From assembly GCA_964404605.1 (NCBI GenBank), contig CAYOKT010000022.1, forward strand, positions 1 to 37,233: a DNA stretch of 37,233 nucleotides, read 5' to 3'. The DNA is from CAYOKT01 sp964404605. Its GTDB lineage: Bacteria > Electryoneota > Electryoneia > Electryoneales > Electryoneaceae. Below the pieces are notes generated by a model. That model was not told where the DNA came from. It saw nothing but the letters and a program-made list of their open reading frames with translations, and did no database searches. Shown here in pieces: positions 23,781 through 31,738 of the stretch. The position numbers and the translations under genes are program-made. Numbering within the stretch: the first letter of the stretch is position 1; each line of letters opens with the position of its first letter.

Positions 23781-26351
23781 ATGATGCCGGTTCAACAGGA
23801 TGCGGTAAAACGGGGGGCGGCCTCCGCGCCGGCGGCACGTGCCCGCCGGTGGGCGGCGCTGCTCCTGTTTCCGTGCGCGGCGCTGGCGGTCGCTCCACCT
23901 TCACCCGCCCAAGCGCCGGACACCCTCGGCGGGGCGGTCGAAACCCTGCCCGATCCCCATTCCGAGGCCGGTGGGCGGCTGGCGTTGGGGGATAGGGCGC
24001 AGCCGCGTTTCCATCGGCCGGCCGGCTTCCTTCCCGAGCCCCGTTCGGAGCGGAAGCGCCTCACCCTCGCCCTCAGCGGAGGCGGCGCGCGGGGGCTGGC
24101 CCACATCGGTGTCCTCGAGGTGCTCGATGAAGAGGGCATCATCGTGGACGGCATCGCCGGGACTTCCATGGGCGCGGTGGTCGGCGCGCTGTACGGGATG
24201 GGGTATTCCGCCCGGCGGATCGAGCAGCTCACCACCGATCTCGACTGGAGCCTTCTCTTCAGCGACGCACCCCGCAGGCGCAGCCTGTTCCTCGCCCAGA
24301 AGGAGGTGGCGAACCAGGACCTGATCTCCCTCCGCTTCCGCGGTATGAAGCCCTACATCCCGGACGCCCTCGTCACCGGACAGACACTCTACATGCAGAT
24401 TCTGCGCCTCGCCCTGCAGGCTCCCTTCTCCCCGCTCGGCGGTTCGTTCCGCGACCTGCGGGTGCCGGTGAGGATCGTCGTCACCGACCTGAACGCCGGG
24501 GAGAAGCTGTACCTGGACGCGGGTGACCTGCCCGTCGCCCTGCGCGCCGGGATGGCGATTCCGATCATCTTCCGCCCCCTGCGGGAGGACGGCCGGCTGC
24601 TGGTGGACGGCGGGGCGATGGAGAACATCCCGGTGGACGCCGCGCGGGGGCTCGGCGGCGACGTGGTCCTCGCGGTGGACTGCGCCAGCCCCCGCGTGCC
24701 GGACCTCGACCCCGACATGCCCTGGGAGATCGCCAACCAGGTGACCACCCTGATGACCACCGCCAACGATTCCCTGCTGCGGGAGAAGGCGGACGTGTTG
24801 GTGCTGCCCCGATTGAACAGTTTCACCCAGACGGATTTCAACCGGGCGGAGGAGATCATCGCCGCGGGGCGCGAGGCGGCCCGGCGGGCGCTGCCGGAGC
24901 TGAAGCGCAGGCTCGGGCCGTTTACTCCCCCGCGGCCCATGGTTCGGGAGTACGACCGCGTGCGGCTCTCCGGGGTGACCGCGGAGCTGATGCCCGGCGC
25001 GAACGCCGCGCTGGGCCTGTCGCCGGGCAGGATGAGCAACCACCAGGTCAATGAAGGGCTGGACCGTCTGCTCCGCTACCTGCACCGCTCCGGCTGGGGT
25101 GCCGCGCACCTCCGCGCCGAGATTAACTCGGCGAACGGCCTGGCCCTGAACATCGTCGTCTTCCCGGGGATCGTCCGCCGCATCCGGGTGGCGGGCGTGC
25201 CGGAGTCGCGCGCCGCGATGGTGCGCCGCGAGATACGCATCCCCGTCGGACAGCCGCTGCGCAGCGGGGACCTGCTCAAGTCGATCACCCAGCTCCATGC
25301 CACCGGGCGCTATTCCACCGTCTTCGCGCGCATCGAGCGGCGGTCCGATTACGGCGTGGATGTCATCTTCCAGATCGAGGAGGCGCCCTTCCCCCGTCTC
25401 GGCCTCGGTCTCGGCTTCGACTCCGACCGGAAGGGGCGCTATTTCGCCGATCTCGTCCTCCAGAACCGCCTGATCCGGCAGGGCGACGAGTTGCGCCTGC
25501 GGGCGGTGTACGGGGAGCGCGACCAGAAGTACACCCTCGAGTCCCGCGCGAACCGGCTCTTCCGCACCTACCTCGGCTGGCGGGCGGAGGTCGGCTTCCG
25601 AGAGCACAGGCGCGAGCTGTTCGACAGCCGGGGCGAAACGGTGCGCGATGCGGTGTGGTCCACCTGGGAAGAGGAGTTCTCGACCCTGTTCAACCTGCTG
25701 ACCTGGGGCCAGCTCTCCGCCGGGCTGCGCGGCGAACAGGTGAGCGACGATTTCGCCGGGCCGGAGATCCGGGTCAACCGGAACCTCGCCGCGCTCACCT
25801 TCGGCGCGACGTTGGACACCGAGGATCGCAAACCCTTCCCGCGCTCCGGCACCCGCCTGGCCGCGCAGTACGATACCTATCTCGGGGAGCTGGGCAGCGA
25901 ACGCGCCTTCAACCGTCTCTCCCTCGAAGGCGAGGTGGTATCTCCCCTGATGCCGCGTGTCGTCCTGCGCCTCGCCGCGAAGGGCGGCGTCGCGGACCTG
26001 ACGACCCCCGCCACCCATCGCTTCAGCGTGGGAGGGATCGACGACTTCACCGCGCTGCGCCCGGACCGGTTCATCGCCCTGCGCCGCCTCTCCGGCTGCG
26101 TCGAACTGCGCTACGATCTCGTCAGCCGGATCATCGCGGACGCCTACCTGACGGGGCGCTACGACCTGGCCGCCTTCAGCGATGATGAAAACTGGCGCCC
26201 GCGGACGGAGGACCTGATCCACTCCTTCGCGCTCTCCATGGCCCTGGACACGGCGCTCGGGCCGATGGAACTCTGGGTCGCTTTCAGCCCGGAGTCGAGC
26301 AACGGCCCGGAGGAGACGCGGGTGGCGGTGAACCTCGGATACCGGTTCTGA
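23781..26351 (+). CDS. PlpD-like patatin phospholipase fused to POTRA and outer-membrane barrel (type Vd)
   Basis: The 856-residue protein has a signal peptide (cut near PAQA, residue 45), then a patatin domain (about 93-390) with the oxyanion GGGARG (100-105), nucleophile GTSMG (S129) and DGGAMENIPV with catalytic D276. Residues about 455-540 form a POTRA domain (RRIRVAGVPE...LHATGRYSTVFARIE), and 545-856 a 16-strand-type BamA/Omp85 barrel ending in a terminal Phe (VNLGYRF). This is the order seen in PlpD of Pseudomonas, prototype of type Vd secretion, where the lipase crosses the membrane through its own barrel. Lipase activity is predicted because the Ser-Asp dyad is intact. ATG 23784 is an equal alternative start. 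It converges on the CLC gene with a 15-bp gap. Confidence 0.9.
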   Translation: MMPVQQDAVKRGAASAPAARARRWAALLLFPCAALAVAPPSPAQAPDTLGGAVETLPDPHSEAGGRLALGDRAQPRFHRPAGFLPEPRSERKRLTLALSGGGARGLAHIGVLEVLDEEGIIVDGIAGTSMGAVVGALYGMGYSARRIEQLTTDLDWSLLFSDAPRRRSLFLAQKEVANQDLISLRFRGMKPYIPDALVTGQTLYMQILRLALQAPFSPLGGSFRDLRVPVRIVVTDLNAGEKLYLDAGDLPVALRAGMAIPIIFRPLREDGRLLVDGGAMENIPVDAARGLGGDVVLAVDCASPRVPDLDPDMPWEIANQVTTLMTTANDSLLREKADVLVLPRLNSFTQTDFNRAEEIIAAGREAARRALPELKRRLGPFTPPRPMVREYDRVRLSGVTAELMPGANAALGLSPGRMSNHQVNEGLDRLLRYLHRSGWGAAHLRAEINSANGLALNIVVFPGIVRRIRVAGVPESRAAMVRREIRIPVGQPLRSGDLLKSITQLHATGRYSTVFARIERRSDYGVDVIFQIEEAPFPRLGLGLGFDSDRKGRYFADLVLQNRLIRQGDELRLRAVYGERDQKYTLESRANRLFRTYLGWRAEVGFREHRRELFDSRGETVRDAVWSTWEEEFSTLFNLLTWGQLSAGLRGEQVSDDFAGPEIRVNRNLAALTFGATLDTEDRKPFPRSGTRLAAQYDTYLGELGSERAFNRLSLEGEVVSPLMPRVVLRLAAKGGVADLTTPATHRFSVGGIDDFTALRPDRFIALRRLSGCVELRYDLVSRIIADAYLTGRYDLAAFSDDENWRPRTEDLIHSFALSMALDTALGPMELWVAFSPESSNGPEETRVAVNLGYRF

Positions 26352-26366
26352 GGGGACGGGGGACTC

Positions 26367-28454
26367 TCAGTCGCGGGTCAGCTCGTCGATCACCTTCTGC
26401 GGGCCGGTGACGAGGAGAACATCCCCCTGCTTCAGCACGAGGTCGCCCGAGGGGATGATGCTGTCCACCGTACCCCCCTTGCCCCCGGTAAAGCGGCGGA
26501 CCAGGATGACTTCGATCTGTTTCCGGTTCCGCAGGTCGAGGGTGCGGAGATCCTTGCCGGCGTAGTGCGACGGCGCCTCGACCTCCGCGATGGCGAAACC
26601 CGGCGCCAGCGAAGCGCTGCCCGCCCGCTGGGCCGCGGCGTACGAGCTGAACAGCGTTCCCACCAGGTCCCGCTTCATGATCTCGCGATTGTAGGCGTCC
26701 ACCACGTCCGGGCGGTGCACGCTGCCGATGACCTTCCCGGGATCGGAAGAGTCCACCACGGCGAGTTCGTCGAGGTTCCGGCGGGCGAAGAGGCGGAAGA
26801 CCACGTCGAGGGTCTCCTCCGGCGTGACCGTGGCCGGGTCGAGGCTGGCGATGTCATCGGCGATGAGCACCCCGGCGAGGTCCTGGATGTCGGAAAGAAC
26901 CGCGCGGATCTCGTGGAAGGAGATGTATCCCTTGATCTTGTTGTCGCGGTCGAGGACGAAGACGGCGGAGTGGCGGCTGGAACGGGCGAGGGTGTCCATC
27001 AACGGCTGCAGGCGCATGTTCTCCGGCACCGCCTCGAAATCCGGCCGCATCACATCGCTGACCCGGATGTCGCGGAGCACGTTCACCTCCGTGCCGCCGC
27101 GCAGCCGGACGCCCCGCGCCCGCAGCTTCACCGTGTAGATCGACTCCTCCATCAGTTTGTTGCCGATGACCACCGCGATGATGGAGGAGAGCATCAGGGG
27201 CAGGATGACCTCGTACCCGCCGGTGAGTTCGAAGAGGATCAGGATCGCCTGCAGGGGGGCGCGTGTCGCCGCCGCGACCACCGCCGCCATGCCGACGAGC
27301 GAATAGGCGCCGTAGCTCTCGACGACGGTGTTCGGGGCGATGGTGTGCGCCGCGTACCACACCACACCGCCGAGCATCGCGCCGATGAACAGAGAGGGCG
27401 CGAGGATACCCCCGGACCCTCCCGAGCCGAGGGTCGCGGAGGTGGCGATCAACTTCGCCACCAGCAGGAAGATCAGCAACTTCAGCGGCAGGTGCCCGAC
27501 GAGCGCCTCCTCGATGAACTCGTAGCCGACGCCGTAGACGTGCGAGAGGCCGACGGCGCCGAGGATGCCGATCACCAGGCCGCCGATGGCGGGCTTCAGC
27601 CAGTCCGGAATGCGCAGCTTGTCGAAGAAGGTCTCGGAGGTGTCGAGGGTCTTGGTGAACGCGACCGCGACGAACGCGGCGGCGACGCCGAGGATGAGGT
27701 AGAACACCAGTTCGCTGAGCCCGGTGATCTGGTAGGCCGGCACCTCGAAGGCGGGCGTCGCGCCCAGGTAGCGGCGGCTGATGGCGGTGGCCATCACCGA
27801 GGAGACGATGATCGGCGAGAGCTGGGCCACGCCGAAATCGCCGAGGATGATCTCCACGGCGAACAGCATGCCCGCCACGGGGGCGTTGAAGGTCGCCGCG
27901 ATCCCGGCGGCGGCGCCGCAGGCGACGAAGGTCTTCATCCGCCGGGCGCTGACCTTCATGAACTGGCCGACCATCGAGGCGACGGAACTGCCGATCTGCA
28001 CGATCGGCCCCTCCGACCCGGCGGAGCCCCCGCTGCCGATGGTCACCGCGCTGGCGACGACCTTCGCCACGGCGACACGGGGGCGGATGATCCCCCCCTT
28101 CGTCGCGACCGATTCCATCACCTCCGGCACGCCGTGCCCCTTCGCCTCGGAGGCGAACTTGCTGACGATCGGTCCGACGATCAGGCCGCCGACCACCGGG
28201 AGACCGAATCTCACATACCAGGGAAGAGACAGGAGGTCGCGGAAGCTGGGGTCGAAGGAGCCGAAGGCCCCTTTCTGCACCATGGAGATGGCGAGGCGGA
28301 AGATGACCGCTCCGTACCCGCCGACCACCCCGACAATGATCGCGATCAGCAGGTTGAAGCTGTATTCGCGGGACGAGAAATCCCGGACGGCTTCGCGGCC
28401 GAGCCGCCTGATGGTCTTGATGGGGGATCTGTTGAGATCAGCGAGGCGCGCCAT
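26367..28454 (-). CDS. CLC-family anion channel/transporter with CBS pair and TrkA-C domain
   Basis: The ATG at 28454 has GGAGGC 11 bases upstream; an earlier in-frame start is upstream of the promoter and is rejected. Residues about 33-440 form the CLC membrane fold, with KGHGVPEV (106-112), GSEGP (146-150, gating E148), GMLFAVEII (195-203) and GGSGGILAP (345-353). Residues about 465-595 are two CBS domains (VSDVMRPDFEAVPENM; ASLDPATVTPEETLD) that often bind adenine nucleotides, and 615-695 a TrkA-C/RCK-C domain ending in VLLVTGP. Two key positions differ from E. coli ClC: the central Ser is His108, and the internal proton-path Glu (E203) is Ile202. Proton coupling is therefore uncertain. 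Physiological role may be chloride or other anion homeostasis with nucleotide sensing. Confidence 0.9.
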   Translation of the reverse strand: MARLADLNRSPIKTIRRLGREAVRDFSSREYSFNLLIAIIVGVVGGYGAVIFRLAISMVQKGAFGSFDPSFRDLLSLPWYVRFGLPVVGGLIVGPIVSKFASEAKGHGVPEVMESVATKGGIIRPRVAVAKVVASAVTIGSGGSAGSEGPIVQIGSSVASMVGQFMKVSARRMKTFVACGAAAGIAATFNAPVAGMLFAVEIILGDFGVAQLSPIIVSSVMATAISRRYLGATPAFEVPAYQITGLSELVFYLILGVAAAFVAVAFTKTLDTSETFFDKLRIPDWLKPAIGGLVIGILGAVGLSHVYGVGYEFIEEALVGHLPLKLLIFLLVAKLIATSATLGSGGSGGILAPSLFIGAMLGGVVWYAAHTIAPNTVVESYGAYSLVGMAAVVAAATRAPLQAILILFELTGGYEVILPLMLSSIIAVVIGNKLMEESIYTVKLRARGVRLRGGTEVNVLRDIRVSDVMRPDFEAVPENMRLQPLMDTLARSSRHSAVFVLDRDNKIKGYISFHEIRAVLSDIQDLAGVLIADDIASLDPATVTPEETLDVVFRLFARRNLDELAVVDSSDPGKVIGSVHRPDVVDAYNREIMKRDLVGTLFSSYAAAQRAGSASLAPGFAIAEVEAPSHYAGKDLRTLDLRNRKQIEVILVRRFTGGKGGTVDSIIPSGDLVLKQGDVLLVTGPQKVIDELTRD

Positions 28455-28488
28455 CCTCGTTTTTCGCCTCCGGTGCGTACGGGGCGCA

Positions 28489-28517
28489 AAGGTACACAAG
28501 GGGGAGTGGGGGGGCAA
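28489..28517 (-). promoter_or_regulatory. Promoter of CLC gene, TTGCCC-N17-TACCTT
   Basis: On the minus strand TTGCCC (28517-28512) and TACCTT (28494-28489) are 17 bp apart. The bases TG follow the -10, giving TACCTTTG, an exact match to the Bacteroidetes -7 consensus TAnnTTTG. The leader to ATG 28454 would be about 28 nt. Confidence 0.65.
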
Positions 28518-28587
28518 GCCCGAAAATGATTCGACCGGGGATGCAGACGCGGTCTCCTCGCCCCGCCCCGCGGTCCGGACGGCCCCC

Positions 28588-28617
28588 AGTGGACCGATTC
28601 AGCCGAATCGATCCACT
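28588..28617. repeat. 30-bp palindromic repeat, copy B
   Basis: AGTGGACCGATTC (28588-28600) and GAATCGATCCACT (28605-28617) are 13-bp inverted arms with one mismatch and a 4-base loop. Read on the minus strand, the greA TAG stop (28618-28616) overlaps the repeat exactly as the stop codon does at copy A. It may also act as a U-less terminator for greA. Confidence 0.75.
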
Positions 28618-29104
28618 AGGTCTCGAAACGGTCGCCGAGAATGTTGGTGAAGGCGATGATCTTCACATCGAAGGTGCGCGCCGGGGTGGTCATCGTGGTC
28701 GTTTCGCCCGCCCTCTTTCCGCGCAGCTGCTGCCCGATCGGGGAGAGGATCGAGATCATCCCCTTCCCGACGTCCATCTCCTCCGGCAGCACCAGCTCGT
28801 AGCTGTAACGCTTGCCGTTCTCCACCTCTTCGAGGTCCACGACGGAGTAGAGCCCGACGGTCTCCGGGTCCACGTTGTTGACATCGATGCCGGAGAGACG
28901 GGCGTGGCGGTGCTGGAGCTGGAGAAGGCGCAGGGACTGGTACCGCTGCTCCTCCTTCGCGGTGTGATACTCGGCGTTCTCCGAAAGGTCGCCCTTGGAG
29001 CGGGCCTCGTCGATCCGCTTCGGCAACTCGACCTCGATCTCGTGCCGGACCTTGGCGATCTCTTCTTCCAGCTTGTTGCGCACGGCGGCGATGCGATCCA
29101 TCAT
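28616..29104 (-). CDS. greA: Transcription elongation factor GreA
   Basis: GreA rescues backtracked RNA polymerase by stimulating cleavage of the 3' end of the nascent RNA. The 162-residue product (E. coli 158) has the N-terminal coiled coil with the tip GDLSENAEYHTAKEEQ (38-53), whose acidic D39 and E42 match E. coli D41 and E44 that hold the catalytic magnesium. The C-terminal FKBP-like domain ends with ISILSPIGQQLRGKRAGE, a conserved signature. Two Met codons are adjacent (29104, 29101); GGAG lies 6 or 9 bases upstream respectively. No promoter of the shared TTG/TACCTT type was found in the 140 bases upstream. The gene seems to be transcribed on its own, separated by a terminator from the partner-switching genes. 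Confidence 0.95.
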   Translation of the reverse strand: MMDRIAAVRNKLEEEIAKVRHEIEVELPKRIDEARSKGDLSENAEYHTAKEEQRYQSLRLLQLQHRHARLSGIDVNNVDPETVGLYSVVDLEEVENGKRYSYELVLPEEMDVGKGMISILSPIGQQLRGKRAGETTTMTTPARTFDVKIIAFTNILGDRFET

Positions 29105-29418
29105 CTTTGACTCCGCACTCTACACGGTGAGACGGCTGAACTCCCGGTTCCCCTTCTGCGAAGGGGACCCCGGCGAGGCTTCACGGCCGGTGCCTGCCGC
29201 TCCCAGGCGGCTTTTCCCCGTGGTCCGGTTTTCCACAGTCGCGAAAAAAGATCGGGACCGTTTTGCACACGGCCCCGATCTTCAGGAGTATTTGTCAAAA
29301 AATGGCGCGCGGGAGGTGAAAAGTCAAGAGACGTGTCCGTCCCGCCGCGGGGATGGGAGGCGGGTTGATGTGCGCCGCCTGCGGAAAAATCCGTCGGGGA
29401 GCCTCCGGTGGAAAGCCT
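29105..29418. other. 314-bp intergenic region between greA and the anti-sigma gene
   Basis: It contains the minus-strand intrinsic terminator at 29244-29282. The remaining part next to greA must hold the greA promoter, but no clear -35/-10 pair was seen; a lone TAGAGT about 12 bases before the SD is the best -10-like site. No ORF is supported. Confidence 0.5.
29244..29282 (-). terminator. Rho-independent terminator of the STAS/phosphatase/kinase operon
   Basis: On the minus strand AAGATCGGGGCCG (29282-29270) pairs with CGGTCCCGATCTT (29260-29248) with one mismatch and a 9-base loop. TTTTTT follows (complement of 29244-29249). It lies about 137 bases after the stop of the kinase gene. This is the only textbook terminator in the window. 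Confidence 0.85.
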
Positions 29419-29823
29419 CTAGTAATGCTTTTCCATCTCCACCCGGGTGCCCTTCTTCGTCACCTTCACCTCGACCCGGTCCATCAGGTGGTGGATGATG
29501 AGCAGTCCGCGGCCGCTCTCCGCCAGCAGATGCTCCGGGCTGGTAGGGTCCGGCACCTGCTGCATGTTGAACCCCTCTCCCTGGTCGGTGACGATGATCC
29601 GCAGCCCCTCCTCGATGGGGAGGATCTCGATGGTCACGGTCTTTTCGGGGTCCGCGCGGTTGCCGTGGATGATGGCGTTGTTGACCGCCTCGGAGAGAGA
29701 GATCGCGATATCATCCCGCTGATCGTCGGAAAACTTGAGTCGCCGGGTGATCTTCTCCGCGAACTTGTCCACTTGCACCAGCCGCTTGGGATCGGAAGGG
29801 ATGGTCAGCCGGTTTGGTTTCAT
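29419..29823 (-). CDS. RsbW-like anti-sigma factor / serine-protein kinase
   Basis: A 134-residue GHKL-fold (HATPase_c_2) protein of the RsbW/SpoIIAB type. ATP-site motifs are complete: N-box EAVNNAIIHGN (45-55), G1 DQGEGF (80-85) and G2 GRGLLII (104-110). In characterised systems such a protein holds a sigma factor or other target, phosphorylates the STAS antagonist, and is released when the antagonist is dephosphorylated. Its ATG (29823) overlaps the TGA of the phosphatase gene as ATGA, so translation is coupled. The STAS antagonist and its phosphatase are the next genes upstream. No sigma-factor gene lies in the window, so the output target is unknown; proteins like this also control non-sigma targets. 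An upstream in-frame start inside the phosphatase gene was not used because of the ATGA overlap. Confidence 0.92.
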   Translation of the reverse strand: MKPNRLTIPSDPKRLVQVDKFAEKITRRLKFSDDQRDDIAISLSEAVNNAIIHGNRADPEKTVTIEILPIEEGLRIIVTDQGEGFNMQQVPDPTSPEHLLAESGRGLLIIHHLMDRVEVKVTKKGTRVEMEKHY

Positions 29824-31208
29824 GTGCGTTTCACCACGATCACGGTACGGTCGTCCGGCTCTCCACGTCCTTGCGACCACAGGGTGGCTTCACGATCGAT
29901 CACCCGTGCAATGTCAGCGGCGGATTCCCCCGCATGGGCGCGAATCAGCTCCTCCAGGCGCTGCTCCCCGAACTCCTCGCCCTCCCCGCCGCCGGCTTCC
30001 ACGATGCCGTCGGTGAACAGGCAGAGGAGGGCGCCGGGTTCGAGGTCTGCGATCGCCTGTTCATATTCCGCCTCCGGCAGCACGCCGAGCAGCGGCCCGC
30101 CCGCCCGCAGGCACACCGCTCGGCCGTCGGCGTGCAGCAGCAGGGGCGGGTTGTGTCCCGCGTTAACATACGTCAACCGTCCCGAGGGAAGGTTGAGCAC
30201 CCCGTAAAATGCAGTGACGAACCGCTCCGCGCGAGTCGACTGGTGCAGGAAGCGGTTCACCCCCTCGATGACGCTGCGGATCGAAAAGGTCGTCTCGACC
30301 CGCGTGCGCAACGCGCCGCGCAGCCCGGACATGATCAGTCCGGCGGGCACCCCCTTGCCGGCGACGTCCGCGATCACGATGCCAAGGTCGTCCCGCGTGA
30401 TCCGGATGAAATCATAATAGTCCCCCCCTACCTCGAGCGAGGGGACGTTCAACCCTGAGGCGTCATACCCGGGAATCTCGGGCTCGCGGCGGGGCAGCAG
30501 GTAGACCTGGATCCGCCGCGCGATCTGCAATTCCCGTTCGATCTGGCGCGCGGTGACGAGCTGCTGGTGCGTCCTCGCGCGCTCGATGGCCAGCGCCGCC
30601 TGGGCGGCGAGATCCTCGAGCAGGGGCAGGTCCTCGCCGCCATAGACCCCCACCCCGTCCGCCTCGAGGTTGATCGCTCCGATGACCTCCCCGCCGGCGA
30701 GGATCGGCACCGCGACCTCGCTGCGGGTCTCAGGGCGGATCATCACGTAACGGTCGTCGAGGAGCACGTCATCGACCACCGCCGGCCGACCGTTGGCGAT
30801 CACCCAGCCGATAATCCCCTCGTCGACCTTCTGCCGGATATGCTCCAGCCCCTCGAGGGGATAGCCGCGCATCGTTTGCGCCTGGAGATTCTTCCCGCCG
30901 TCCGACAGCAGGAAAATGCCCCCCGCCGCGTAGGGCACCACGCGCTTGAGATCCTCGAGGATCGCCTCGAGCACCTCCTGCATGTCCACCGCGTGCGCGA
31001 GCTTGACCGCGACGGTGGCGAGCAGTTCGTGTCCCGAGGCCGCGTCCCGCCGCTTGAGCAGGGCGCCCAGGGACGCCTCCACCCGCCGCAGGGCGTCGAG
31101 CAGCTCGCGGCACTGCGGCTCGCCGATCTCACGGCCGGCGAGGTCTTCGCGCAGCCGCCGGATCTCATCGAGCGCTTCCGGCAACGGCTGGGACGGAGTG
31201 GTGCTCAC
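29820..31208 (-). CDS. GAF-domain PP2C/SpoIIE-type serine phosphatase
   Basis: The GTG at 31208 opens a 462-residue soluble protein. Residues 1-55 are helical, about 60-215 a GAF sensor (ELLATVAVKLAHAVDMQEVLE...EVAVPILAGGEVIGAINLEA), 215-240 a helical linker (ERELQIARRIQVYLLP), and about 245-462 the SpoIIE/RsbU phosphatase. Metal-binding acids are visible in LEVGGDYYDF (D263), IADVAGKGVPAG (D281), LFTDGIVEA (D400) and DDRTVIVV (D452/D453). It would dephosphorylate the STAS protein encoded 61 bp upstream in response to a signal sensed by GAF, switching the RsbW-like kinase away from its target. No membrane segment is present, so the stimulus is probably intracellular. The ligand cannot be told from sequence. 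Confidence 0.93.
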   Translation of the reverse strand: MSTTPSQPLPEALDEIRRLREDLAGREIGEPQCRELLDALRRVEASLGALLKRRDAASGHELLATVAVKLAHAVDMQEVLEAILEDLKRVVPYAAGGIFLLSDGGKNLQAQTMRGYPLEGLEHIRQKVDEGIIGWVIANGRPAVVDDVLLDDRYVMIRPETRSEVAVPILAGGEVIGAINLEADGVGVYGGEDLPLLEDLAAQAALAIERARTHQQLVTARQIERELQIARRIQVYLLPRREPEIPGYDASGLNVPSLEVGGDYYDFIRITRDDLGIVIADVAGKGVPAGLIMSGLRGALRTRVETTFSIRSVIEGVNRFLHQSTRAERFVTAFYGVLNLPSGRLTYVNAGHNPPLLLHADGRAVCLRAGGPLLGVLPEAEYEQAIADLEPGALLCLFTDGIVEAGGGEGEEFGEQRLEELIRAHAGESAADIARVIDREATLWSQGRGEPDDRTVIVVKRT

Positions 31209-31269
31209 GGGTGCATCCTGTCCGGCGGCAGGCCTGACGGTTTACGGAAAACGGGTGATTCCAACGGGG

Positions 31270-31611
31270 TTATTCGCTGTACGAAGCGATCGCGGCTTCC
31301 ACGCTGTCGTACGTGTCGAACACCTGGACCAGCTTGGTGATCATCAGGAGGGACTTGATCTTGTCCGTCACCCGCGCCAGCTTCATCACCCCCCCGGCGT
31401 TGCTCACGCTGGTCAACCCTCCGATCAGGATGCCGAGACCGGAGGAGTTCATCCAGTCGACCCTGCCGAGGTCCACCACCACCTTTTTCACCCCGTCATC
31501 GAGATGCTTCTTCAGCCCGTCGCGAAACGTGCTCGCGTCGGGACCTCCCATGATTTTTCCCCTCAACTCGATGACCAGCACGCTGCCGTGAAGCTCCGTC
31601 TTCATCTTCAT
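31270..31611 (-). CDS. STAS-domain anti-sigma factor antagonist
   Basis: A 113-residue SpoIIAA/RsbV-type protein. The start ATG 31611 has GGAGG 6 bases upstream. The phosphorylation motif WMNSSGLGIL (53-61) carries S57 at the position of SpoIIAA Ser58; the usual Asp before the two serines is Asn55. When unphosphorylated it should bind the RsbW-like kinase encoded two genes downstream; the phosphatase between them resets it. The operon is led by this gene from a TTTGCG-N17-TACCTT promoter with a 44-nt leader. The order STAS, phosphatase, kinase differs from the rsbV-rsbW-sigB order of Bacillus and lacks the sigma gene. Confidence 0.93.
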   Translation of the reverse strand: MKMKTELHGSVLVIELRGKIMGGPDASTFRDGLKKHLDDGVKKVVVDLGRVDWMNSSGLGILIGGLTSVSNAGGVMKLARVTDKIKSLLMITKLVQVFDTYDSVEAAIASYSE

Positions 31612-31655
31612 TGGTTTCCTCCGTCGGATGCGCTCCGTGTCCCGCACAGGGCGCT

Positions 31656-31684
31656 AAGGTAAGCATCCTCCAGCCACCCGCAAA
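31656..31684 (-). promoter_or_regulatory. Promoter of the partner-switching operon, TTTGCG-N17-TACCTT
   Basis: On the minus strand TTTGCG (31684-31679) or TTGCGG with a 16-bp spacer precedes TACCTT (31661-31656). The 44-nt leader ends in GGAGG at the proper distance from ATG 31611. Confidence 0.6.
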
Positions 31685-31738
31685 ACCGAACGTCACACCT
31701 TCCGAGTATGCAGGCTCGGCGGGAGTCGCGGCGCGGGA

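Noticed and set aside
29261..29298. Perfect -35 consensus TTGACA on the minus strand (29298-29293)
   Set aside because: No -10 box lies 16-18 bp downstream; that position falls in the GC-rich terminator stem.
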